In this document: positions 57,704-64,000 of the stretch, one piece after another | Layout of the letters: each line of letters begins with the position of its first letter | Position numbering within the stretch: the stretch's first letter is position 1 | From: Cellulomonas fimi | GTDB taxonomy: Bacteria; Actinomycetota; Actinomycetes; Actinomycetales; Cellulomonadaceae | Length of the DNA stretch: 64,000 nt | Reading direction: 5' to 3' | NCBI RefSeq assembly: GCF_028583725.1 | Contig: NZ_CP110680.1 | Span: 1,240,001 to 1,304,000, forward strand | Notes under the pieces: generated by a model | Database searches by the model: none | Seen by the model: only the letters and a program-made list of their open reading frames with translations | Told to the model about the DNA's origin: nothing | Position numbers and translations under genes: made by a program

Positions 57704-58480
57704 GTGCCGTCCTCCTCGGGGCCGGTGCCCGTCGCGGGTCGCGAGCTCGCGGGCCGTCCCGTCGACCCGACGGTCGTGCCGCACGTCGTGCAGGGCATGG
57801 GCGGGGTGCGCGAGGTCGTCTGGCGCAACGAGCTCGGCGGCCTGACGTTCCTGCTCGACGAGCCCGAGCGGTTCGTGAAGTGGGTGCCGGCGGGTGTGCC
57901 GCTCGACCTCGACGCCGAGGTGGCGCGCCTGCGCTGGGCCGCGCCCTTCACGCCCGTGCCGACGGTGCTGGAGGCCGGGTCCGACGACGAGGGGTCGTGG
58001 CTCGTCACGCACCCGCTCGCCGGTCGCAGCGCGGTCGACCCGCGGTGGGTCGCGGAGCCGCTGACGGCGGTGCGGGCGATCGGCGCGGGCCTGCGCGCGA
58101 TGCACGACGCGCTGCCCGTCGACGACTGCCCGTTCGACTGGGGCGTCGAGGCGCGCGTCGCGGCGGCCGACGCACGCGAGGGCGGACCGTCGGCGGAGCG
58201 CGCCGCGCTCGGGCCACCGCCGCCTGTCGACCGGCTCGTCGTGTGCCACGGCGACGCGTGCGCGCCCAACACGCTGCTCGCCGACGACGGCACCTGGCTG
58301 GCCCACGTCGACCTCGGCACGCTGGGCGTCGCGGACCGCTGGGCCGACCTCGCGGTCGCGACCTACAGCACGCTCTGGAACTACGGCCCGGGGTTCGAGG
58401 AGCCGCTACTGGACGCGTACGGGGTCGCGCTGGACCCGGTGCGCGCCGCCTTCTACCGCGGGCTCTGGGACGCGACCTGA
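57704..58480 (+). CDS. APH(3')-like aminoglycoside phosphotransferase family kinase
   Basis: 258 residues. Lys of the nucleotide site is in ERFVKWVPAG. The Brenner catalytic motif is VVCHGDACAPNTLLADDGTW, followed by HVDLGTLGVADRWADLAVAT, which matches the D-L/C-G-R/T-x-G-x-A-D pattern of true APH(3') enzymes. Length is also right. Chromosomal location and the 3-base gap to the GNAT gene suggest co-transcription with it. Antibiotic phosphorylation is plausible but untested; housekeeping kinases of this fold exist. Its last 75 bases overlap the convergent EamA gene. Confidence 0.85.
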   Translation: MPSSSGPVPVAGRELAGRPVDPTVVPHVVQGMGGVREVVWRNELGGLTFLLDEPERFVKWVPAGVPLDLDAEVARLRWAAPFTPVPTVLEAGSDDEGSWLVTHPLAGRSAVDPRWVAEPLTAVRAIGAGLRAMHDALPVDDCPFDWGVEARVAAADAREGGPSAERAALGPPPPVDRLVVCHGDACAPNTLLADDGTWLAHVDLGTLGVADRWADLAVATYSTLWNYGPGFEEPLLDAYGVALDPVRAAFYRGLWDAT

Positions 58481-59386
58481 CGTCTCCGCGGCGGTCACGG
58501 CGCCGGCGCGGCGGTCGCGACGTGCCCGCACCGCGCGGTCGACCGCGGGCTGGCCGAGCAGCACGCCCGCGAGCACGACGACGATCCCGGCCACCTGCAG
58601 CGGGCCGAGGTGCTCACCCGCGAGCAGCACGCCGACCAGCACGCCCGCGACGGGGTTGAGCAGCCCGACGAGCCCGACGGTCCCGGCGGGCAGGCGACGC
58701 AGGCCGCTGAACCACGCGAGGTAGGCGACGGCGGTCGCGACGAGCGACACGTACGCGAATCCCGCGACCGCGCGCCCGTCGAGCGCCGGGGGAGCGCCCT
58801 CGACGGCGACCGCGAACGGGACCAGCACGAGCCCGCCCGCGACGAGCTGCCACGCGGTCGACGACACGACGTCGACCCCGCCGGCCCAGCGCGTGGCGAG
58901 CACGAACCCGACGCTCGACATGAGCATCGCGGCGACGGACGCGACCACGCCGAGCGGCCGGATCTCCCCGCCGCCCGTGAGCAGCATCGCGGCGACGCCG
59001 ACGACGCCGAGACCGGCACCCGCGAGCGCGAGCACGCGCGGCTTCTGCGCGAGCAGCGCCCACGCGACGAGCATCATGACGACGGGCGACGTGGCCATCA
59101 CGGTCGACGCGACCGACGACGGCAGGAGCTGCGCGGCGACGTAGATCAGCGCGAAGAACGCGCCCATCGAGAGCGTGCCGAGCACGAGCGACCGCCACCA
59201 CCACGAGCCGCGGGGGAGGCGTCGGACGACGAGCAGCAGGACGAGGCCCGCGGGCAGCGCGCGCAGGACGGCACCCCAGAGCGGGGCGTCGGCGGGGAGC
59301 GCGTGCTTGGTGACGTAGTAGGTGGTGCCCCACGTGAGCGGCGCGATCGCCGTGACGAGCGACCAGCGCAGCGATTTCTCTTCCAC
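58406..59386 (-). CDS. EamA/RhaT family (DMT) exporter
   Basis: 326 residues with ten helices in two EamA repeats (e.g. VTAIAPLTWGTTYYVTKHAL, ASTVMATSPVVMMLVAWALL; second repeat AYLAWFSGLRRLPAGTVGLV, LNPVAGVLVGVLLAGEHLGP). Drug/metabolite transporter family, substrate unknown. GTG 59386 is chosen because it lies 7 bases after TATGTT; upstream ATGs at 59407 and 59398 fall within the promoter. The last ~25 codons run antisense through the end of the APH gene and look like a read-through tail. Divergent from a MarR regulator that probably controls it. Confidence 0.88.
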   Translation of the reverse strand: MEEKSLRWSLVTAIAPLTWGTTYYVTKHALPADAPLWGAVLRALPAGLVLLLVVRRLPRGSWWWRSLVLGTLSMGAFFALIYVAAQLLPSSVASTVMATSPVVMMLVAWALLAQKPRVLALAGAGLGVVGVAAMLLTGGGEIRPLGVVASVAAMLMSSVGFVLATRWAGGVDVVSSTAWQLVAGGLVLVPFAVAVEGAPPALDGRAVAGFAYVSLVATAVAYLAWFSGLRRLPAGTVGLVGLLNPVAGVLVGVLLAGEHLGPLQVAGIVVVLAGVLLGQPAVDRAVRARRDRRAGAVTAAETSGRVPEPAVEGGAHRVQRDPVRVQ

Positions 59387-59419
59387 GGAAGACAACATAC
59401 CTTCCATGGAAGATAAGAT
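59379..59419. promoter_or_regulatory. Compact divergent promoter with two operators (marR-type / EamA)
   Basis: Two inverted repeats, TCTTCC-AC-GGAAGA (59379-59392) and CTTCCATGGAAG (59401-59412), are 21 bases apart centre to centre. The first is centred on the EamA start codon; the second lies between the two -10 boxes, TATGTT (minus, 59399-59394) and TAAGAT (plus, 59414-59419). Each start codon lies 7 bases from its -10, so both mRNAs are probably leaderless and both are shut by one regulator. Confidence 0.75.
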
Positions 59420-59426
59420 CGACCCC

Positions 59427-60029
59427 ATGACGCAGATCGACTCGACCGTGCGTGACGGCGCGCACGACGACGGACCGGCCGCAGGTGACCGTCTCGACCG
59501 CATCCAGGCCGCGTGGCGCCGCGAACGGCCCGACCTCGACGTCCGCCCGCAAGGTGTCATCGGCCGCCTGAGCCGCGTCGCCAACCACGTCACCGACGAG
59601 CTCGTCGCCGTCTACCGGCAGCACGGTCTCGGCGAGGGCGACTTCGACGTCCTCGCGACCCTGCGCCGGGCCGGCGCGCCCTACGAGCGCACGCCCGGTG
59701 ACCTCTGCGCGAACACCCTCGTGACGAGCGGTGCCATGACCAAGCGCGTCGACCGGCTCGAGGCCGCGGGCCTCGTCACGCGGCGCGTGTCCGACGAGGA
59801 CGCCCGCGCGCGCGTCATCGCACTCACCCCGCGGGGGATCGAGGTCATCGACGCCGCCTTCACCGACCACATGACCAACGAGCGCCGCCTCCTCGACGCC
59901 CTCGACCCGGCCGACGTCGACCTGCTCGAGCACCTCCTGCGCCGCTGGCTCGCCGTCTTCGAGACGCCGGACGAGGTCGGTGGCCGCGAGGGAGACGGGC
60001 ACCGCCCCGGTGCGGGCTCGCGGCCCTAG
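59427..60029 (+). CDS. MarR family transcriptional regulator
   Basis: 200 residues. The winged helix is [20 protein letters not shown] followed by [20 protein letters not shown] (recognition helix) and the wing [20 protein letters not shown]; flanking helices ([20 protein letters not shown] and [20 protein letters not shown]) form the dimer domain. ATG 59427 is preferred over 59406 because TAAGAT ends 7 bases upstream. Presumed repressor of itself and the divergent EamA exporter through the paired palindromes. Confidence 0.92.
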   Translation: MTQIDSTVRDGAHDDGPAAGDRLDRIQAAWRRERPDLDVRPQGVIGRLSRVANHVTDELVAVYRQHGLGEGDFDVLATLRRAGAPYERTPGDLCANTLVTSGAMTKRVDRLEAAGLVTRRVSDEDARARVIALTPRGIEVIDAAFTDHMTNERRLLDALDPADVDLLEHLLRRWLAVFETPDEVGGREGDGHRPGAGSRP

Positions 60030-60038
60030 GCTCGCCGG

Positions 60039-60419
60039 ATGATCCGGCTGCGCGACGTCACCTTCCTCGTCCACGACCACGACGAGGCGCTGACGTTCTT
60101 CGTCGACGCCCTCGGGTTCACGGTCCGCCAGGACGAGACGTTCCCCGGCGGGTGGCGGCGTGTCGTCGTCGGGCCCCCCGACGGCGGCACCGGGCTCGTG
60201 CTGGCGCCGGCTCGCGACGGCGACCCGGTCGGCCGCCAGGCGGGCGGCGACGTCGCGTTCTTCCTGGAGACCGACGACTTCGCCGCCCAGCACGCGCGGA
60301 TGCTCCGCCACGGGGTGCGGTTCCGCGAGGAGCCACGGCACGAGCCCTACGGCACCGTCGCGGTGTTCGAGGACCTGTACGGCGGTGCGTGGGACCTCAT
60401 CGAGCCGCCCGCCCGCTGA
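60039..60419 (+). CDS. VOC (glyoxalase/bleomycin-resistance fold) family protein
   Basis: 126 residues with the beta-alpha-beta-beta-beta repeats of the VOC superfamily: [20 protein letters not shown] at the start, a metal-ligand-like position in [18 protein letters not shown], and [18 protein letters not shown] at the end. Likely a small-molecule-binding or lyase/dioxygenase-type enzyme; substrate unknown. TAGGCT lies 6 bases before ATG 60039 (leaderless). Confidence 0.85.
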   Translation: MIRLRDVTFLVHDHDEALTFFVDALGFTVRQDETFPGGWRRVVVGPPDGGTGLVLAPARDGDPVGRQAGGDVAFFLETDDFAAQHARMLRHGVRFREEPRHEPYGTVAVFEDLYGGAWDLIEPPAR

Positions 60420-60451
60420 CACCCGTCGACACCGACGGGGAGCGGATACCT

Positions 60452-60570
60452 CTGACGACCCGTGCGCGGGTGTTGCTAGGCTCTGCTGGTCGCGACTGGC
60501 GCAGCGGGTGGGTCACCACCGGGGAGCGACGAGCAGCAGCAGACTTCGGGTCGGACGCCTGGGCCCACGG
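60452..60570 (+). promoter_or_regulatory. ZTP (pfl) riboswitch and promoter upstream of glyA
   Basis: Candidate -35 CTGACG (60452-60457) and -10 TAGGCT (60477-60482) are followed by a leader with the pfl-motif blocks GGTCGCGACTGGCGCAGCGG, CACCACCGGGGAGCGAC and, after a variable loop, the pseudoknot strand CGCCTGGGC (60556-60564). About 100 bases separate it from the glyA start. It closely matches the purH element and should link glyA-folD to ZMP/ZTP levels. Confidence 0.9.
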
Positions 60571-60670
60571 TCACCACACCAGCGAGAGTGTGTGCGTGCC
60601 CGCCCGCGTGCCGGTGCCACCTCTCCCGTCACGAGAAGATCCGTCCGCTGATGCCCCAGGGAGTCGCCCG

Positions 60671-61960
60671 ATGAGCGCCGACAAGACCCCGATCCTCGAC
60701 CAGAACATCTCCGAGCTCGACCCGGAGATCGCCGCCGTCCTCGACGGCGAGCTCGCCCGCCAGCAGGGCACGCTCGAGATGATCGCCTCCGAGAACTTCG
60801 TCCCGCGCGCGGTCCTGCAGGCGCAGGGCTCCGTGCTCACCAACAAGTACGCCGAGGGCTACCCGGGCCGCCGCTACTACGGCGGCTGCGAGCAGGTCGA
60901 CATCGCGGAGAACATCGCGATCGACCGCGCGAAGGCCCTGTTCGGCGCCGAGCACGCCAACGTCCAGCCGCACTCGGGCGCCACCGCCAACGCGGCCGTG
61001 CTGCACGCGCTCATCAACGCGGGCGACAAGATCCTCGGCCTGGAGCTGGCGCACGGTGGCCACCTCACGCACGGCATGAAGATCAACTTCTCCGGCAAGC
61101 TGTACGACGTCGCCGCGTACGGCGTGGACCCGCAGACGTTCCGCATCGAGCCCGAGGCGATCCGCGCGGCCGCGCTCGAGCACCGCCCCGACGTCATCAT
61201 CGGCGGCTGGTCGGCCTACCCGCGGCACCTCGACTTCGCCGCGATGCGCGAGATCGCCGACGAGGTCGGCGCGAAGCTCTGGGTCGACATGGCGCACTTC
61301 GCGGGCCTCGTCGCCGCGGGCCTGCACCCGTCGCCCGTCCCGCACGCGGACGTCGTCTCGTCGACCGTGCACAAGACGATCGGCGGCCCCCGCTCGGGCT
61401 TCATCCTGAGCAAGCAGGAGTACGCCAAGAAGATCGACTCCGCGGTGTTCCCGGGTCAGCAGGGCGGCCCGCTCATGCACGTCATCGCCGCCAAGGCGGT
61501 GTCGTTCAAGGTCGCCGGCACCGAGGACTTCAAGGACCGCCAGCAGCGGACGATCGACGGCGCGCGCATCATCGCGGACCGCCTGACCGCGACCGACGTG
61601 TCGAACGCGGGCGTCTCCGTCCTCACGGGCGGCACGGACGTGCACCTGGTGCTCGTCGACCTGCGGCACTCGGACCTCGACGGCCAGCAGGCCGAGGACC
61701 TCCTGCACGCCGCGGGCATCACCGTGAACCGCAACGCCGTGCCGTTCGACCCGCGCCCCCCGCGCGTCACGTCGGGCCTGCGCATCGGCACGCCCGCGCT
61801 CGCGACGCGCGGCTTCGGTGACGCCGAGTTCACCGAGGTCGCCGACATCATCGCGACCGCGCTCGTCGGCGGTGCGTCGACCGACGTCGAGGCGCTGCGG
61901 GCCCGTGTGGCCAAGCTGGCCGAGGCGTTCCCGCTGTACTCCGGCCTCCAGCAGTACTGA
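60671..61960 (+). CDS. glyA: Serine hydroxymethyltransferase
   Basis: PLP enzyme making glycine and 5,10-methylene-THF from serine. 429 residues with [55 protein letters not shown] and the PLP-lysine motif [17 protein letters not shown] (Lys about residue 236), ending with [17 protein letters not shown] 60671. folD begins 10 bases after its stop, and the pair lies behind a ZTP riboswitch. Confidence 0.98.
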   Translation: MSADKTPILDQNISELDPEIAAVLDGELARQQGTLEMIASENFVPRAVLQAQGSVLTNKYAEGYPGRRYYGGCEQVDIAENIAIDRAKALFGAEHANVQPHSGATANAAVLHALINAGDKILGLELAHGGHLTHGMKINFSGKLYDVAAYGVDPQTFRIEPEAIRAAALEHRPDVIIGGWSAYPRHLDFAAMREIADEVGAKLWVDMAHFAGLVAAGLHPSPVPHADVVSSTVHKTIGGPRSGFILSKQEYAKKIDSAVFPGQQGGPLMHVIAAKAVSFKVAGTEDFKDRQQRTIDGARIIADRLTATDVSNAGVSVLTGGTDVHLVLVDLRHSDLDGQQAEDLLHAAGITVNRNAVPFDPRPPRVTSGLRIGTPALATRGFGDAEFTEVADIIATALVGGASTDVEALRARVAKLAEAFPLYSGLQQY

Positions 61961-61970
61961 GGCGGCGCAC

Positions 61971-62852
61971 ATGACGGCACAGATCCTCGACGGCAAGGCC
62001 ACGGCGGCGCGCATCAAGGGCGAGCTCGCGGAGCGCGTCGCCGCCCTCGCGACCCGTGGCATCCGCCCGGGCCTCGGGACGCTGCTCGTCGGCGACGACC
62101 CCGGCTCGCGCTGGTACGTCGAGGGCAAGCACCGTGACTGCGCCGAGGTCGGCATCGCGTCGATCCGGGAGGACCTCCCGGCCGACGCGACGCAGGAGGA
62201 CATCGAGGCGGCGGTCCGTCGGCTCAACGAGGACCCGGAGTGCACCGGGTTCATCGTGCAGCTGCCGCTGCCGCGCGGGATCGACACGAACCGCGTCCTC
62301 GAGCTCATCGACCCCGACAAGGACGCCGACGGCCTGCACCCGACGAACCTGGGGCGGCTGGTCCTGCGCGTCAACGAGCCCGTCACGAGCCCGCTGCCGT
62401 GCACCCCGCGCGGCATCGTCGACCTGCTGCTGCGGCACGACGTCGACCTGCGCGGCGCGGACGTCGTCGTCGTCGGGCGGGGCGTGACCGTCGGCCGGTC
62501 GATCGGGCTGCTGCTCACCCGACGGGAGATCAACGCGACCGTCACGCTCACGCACACGGGCACCGAGGACCTCGCGGAGCACACCCGCAACGCCGACGTG
62601 ATCGTCGCCGCGGCGGGCGTGCCGGGAATCATCACGGCCGACATCGTCAAGCCGGGCGCCGTCGTCATCGACGTCGGCGTGTCCCGCGCGACCGACCCGG
62701 AGACCGGCAAGAGCCGCGTCGTCGGCGACGTCGACCCGGGCGTCCTCGAGATCGCGTCGTGGGTGTCGCCCAACCCGGGCGGCGTCGGTCCCATGACGCG
62801 CGCGATGCTGCTGAGCAACGTCGTCGACACCGCGGAGCGCCTCGCGGGCTGA
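61971..62852 (+). CDS. folD: Methylene-THF dehydrogenase / methenyl-THF cyclohydrolase
   Basis: Converts methylene-THF to 10-formyl-THF in two steps. 293 residues: [20 protein letters not shown] and [10 protein letters not shown] (substrate site, with the usual YxxxK pattern as YVEGK), [20 protein letters not shown], the P-C-TP motif [14 protein letters not shown] and [17 protein letters not shown] for NADP. The typical GRSxxVGxP reads GRGVTVGRS here, as in other actinobacterial FolD. Operonic with glyA; terminator follows. Confidence 0.97.
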   Translation: MTAQILDGKATAARIKGELAERVAALATRGIRPGLGTLLVGDDPGSRWYVEGKHRDCAEVGIASIREDLPADATQEDIEAAVRRLNEDPECTGFIVQLPLPRGIDTNRVLELIDPDKDADGLHPTNLGRLVLRVNEPVTSPLPCTPRGIVDLLLRHDVDLRGADVVVVGRGVTVGRSIGLLLTRREINATVTLTHTGTEDLAEHTRNADVIVAAAGVPGIITADIVKPGAVVIDVGVSRATDPETGKSRVVGDVDPGVLEIASWVSPNPGGVGPMTRAMLLSNVVDTAERLAG

Positions 62853-62874
62853 TCCGCCCGCCCGGTCCGACATC

Positions 62875-62910
62875 GGCCCCGGTACCCCGATGAGTGCGGG
62901 TACCGGGGCC
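62875..62910. terminator. Terminator after folD
   Basis: Perfect 13-base arms GGCCCCGGTACCC and GGGTACCGGGGCC around a 10-base loop, 23 bases after the folD stop. Confidence 0.85.
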
Positions 62911-62971
62911 GGTCTGTCGGGAGGAGAGTGGTCGACGACCGTCGACCCGCCGACTCCCGGGAGGACCCGTC

Positions 62972-63457
62972 ATGGGCATCGTCCAGCCGCACCTCTGGTA
63001 CCACGACAACGCCGTCGAGGCCGCCGAGTTCTACGTCTCGGTCTTCCCGAACTCGTCGATCACGAACATCGTCCACGCGCCCGCCGACATGCCGGACGTC
63101 AAGAAGGGCGACCCGTTCCTCGTCGAGTTCGTGCTCGACGGCATGCCGGTCACGGCCATCTCCGCCGGCGCCTCGCTCACGCTCAACGCCGCGTTCTCGT
63201 TCCTCGTCGACGTCGACGACCAGGAGACGCTCGACCGCTACTGGGACGCGCTGCTCGAGGGCGGTGGCGAGGAGGTCGCGTGCGGCTGGCTCACCGACCG
63301 GTTCGGCCTCTCGTGGCAGGTCGTCCCGCGCCAGCTCGCGCAGTGGACCATGTCGCCCGACGCCGACCCGGAGGGCGCCGCGCGCGCGACGCAGGTCATG
63401 CTCACGCAGAAGAAGCTCGACATCGCCGCGCTGGAGGCTGCCTACCGCGGCGAGTGA
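62972..63457 (+). CDS. VOC family protein, PhnB-like
   Basis: 161 residues of the PhnB/3-demethylubiquinone-type VOC subgroup: QPHLWYHDNAVEAAEFYVSV at the start, FSFLVDVDDQETLDRYWDAL, CGWLTDRFGLSWQVVPRQLA with the D(R/P)FG(L/V)xWQ(V/I)VP signature, and the MLTQKKLDIAALEAAYRG tail. Function of these proteins is unknown. ATG 62972 with GGGAGG about 8 bases upstream. Confidence 0.88.
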   Translation: MGIVQPHLWYHDNAVEAAEFYVSVFPNSSITNIVHAPADMPDVKKGDPFLVEFVLDGMPVTAISAGASLTLNAAFSFLVDVDDQETLDRYWDALLEGGGEEVACGWLTDRFGLSWQVVPRQLAQWTMSPDADPEGAARATQVMLTQKKLDIAALEAAYRGE

Positions 63458-63472
63458 CCCGCCGCTCGCCGC

Positions 63473-63498
63473 AGGCCCGGCCGGAGGGGGCCGGGCCT
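63473..63498. terminator. Hairpin terminator
   Basis: Arms AGGCCCGGCC and GGCCGGGCCT with a 6-base loop, 16 bases after the VOC gene stop. Confidence 0.7.
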
Positions 63499-63525
63499 GT
63501 CGGCGGCGTGGGGTTGGATGGTCCG

Positions 63526-64000
63526 GTGCTCACGATCGCCAGCGTCAACGTCAACGGCATCCGCGCGGCCTACAAGCGCGGCATGGGGGAGTGGCTCGAG
63601 GCGCGCAAGCCCGACGTCCTGCTGCTGCAGGAGGTCCGCGCGTCCGACGAGATCCTCGCCGACCACCTGTCCGCGAGCGAGTGGCACCTTGCGCACGAGG
63701 CGTCCGAGACCAAGGGCCGGGCCGGCGTCGCGATCGCGTCACGGCTGCCCATGGACGCGGTGCGGATCGGCCTGAGGACCGGGGTCACGGGTGACACCGG
63801 GCGGTGGGTCGAGGCGGACCTCGCGGTGCCGTCGCACGACGGCGCCCCCGCGCGCAAGCTCACGGTCGTCTCGACGTACATCCACTCGGGCACGCTCGGG
63901 ACCCCGTCGATGGACGAGAAGTACGCCTTCCTCGACCACGTCACCGCGCGGCTCGGGGACCTGTCGCGAGACGGCGGGTACGCGGTCGTCGCGGGCGACC
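63526..64000 (+). CDS. xth: Exodeoxyribonuclease III, 5' part to the window edge
   Basis: AP-endonuclease/exonuclease III of base-excision repair. The visible 158 codons include the N-terminal LTIASVNVNGIRAAYKRGMG (metal/DNA-binding Asn), the catalytic Glu in PDVLLLQEVRASDE, and KLTVVSTYIHSGT with the conserved Tyr. GTG 63526. The gene continues beyond 64000, so the Asp/His active-site motifs in the C-terminal half are not seen. Confidence 0.93.
   Translation, partial: MLTIASVNVNGIRAAYKRGMGEWLEARKPDVLLLQEVRASDEILADHLSASEWHLAHEASETKGRAGVAIASRLPMDAVRIGLRTGVTGDTGRWVEADLAVPSHDGAPARKLTVVSTYIHSGTLGTPSMDEKYAFLDHVTARLGDLSRDGGYAVVAGD

Overview
The window is high-GC actinobacterial DNA, most likely Cellulomonas or a close relative. 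This is inferred from gene content: a CBM2 esterase with a Pro/Thr linker, an alpha-lytic-type protease with a PPC tail, a secreted amylopullulanase, and Actinobacteria-restricted families (DUF6350, DUF3017, DUF3817, SURF1). GTG starts, strong GC-rich hairpin terminators and many promoters of the form TAnnnT followed 6-9 bases later by ATG/GTG (leaderless mRNAs) fit this. No rRNA, tRNA, CRISPR or complete insertion sequence was seen.

Layout. 1-5.6 kb (minus): phosphoketolase, phosphate acetyltransferase and acetate kinase (cut by the window start). 5.8-7.6 kb: SURF1-like protein and an SDR oxidoreductase. 7.6-9.1 kb: a small accessory patch with a kdpE 3' remnant, a small Cys-pair protein and a hicAB toxin-antitoxin pair. 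9.1-13.1 kb (minus): arfB and a heterodimeric ABC exporter with asymmetric ATP sites. 13.2-17 kb: guaA, badly disrupted as sequenced by a 0.5 kb partial duplication and several indels, then a DUF3817 protein and a glycosyltransferase with two frameshifts. 17-18.4 kb: two paralogous membrane proteins. 18.4-22.9 kb: a PspC/toastrack envelope-stress module with an acidic DETQPL-repeat protein, divergent from a PspC-type histidine kinase and a LuxR-type regulator. 22.9-30.5 kb: small membrane proteins, PcrA/UvrD helicase, Clp-N protein with HTH regulator, a P-loop kinase, a DksA-type zinc finger and an OmpA-like lipoprotein.

30.6-43.2 kb is central metabolism: sucCD, purN, purH (behind a ZTP riboswitch), icd and mdh, interleaved with membrane proteins, a ferredoxin-reductase-like flavoprotein and an aquaporin. 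43.6-56.1 kb is a secretome block: a small exported protein coupled to a catalytically dead S1 protease with a calcium-binding propeller, a 1974-residue amylopullulanase behind a perfect LacI-type palindrome, a membrane-anchored unknown, an alpha-lytic-type protease and a CE1 esterase-CBM2. 56.3-64 kb: purU, an acetyltransferase, an APH(3')-like kinase, an EamA exporter divergent from a MarR regulator, glyA-folD behind a second ZTP riboswitch, two VOC proteins and the start of an exonuclease III gene.

Two themes link genes across the window. One-carbon/purine metabolism (purN, purH, purU, glyA, folD) is largely present, and two of its transcription units share ZTP riboswitches. Polysaccharide and protein degradation is grouped in the secretome block. 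Several essential or conserved genes (guaA, pcrA, pspC-like, glycosyltransferase, ompA-like) carry small indels, so base-level errors in the underlying sequence are likely and should be considered before calling any of them dead.
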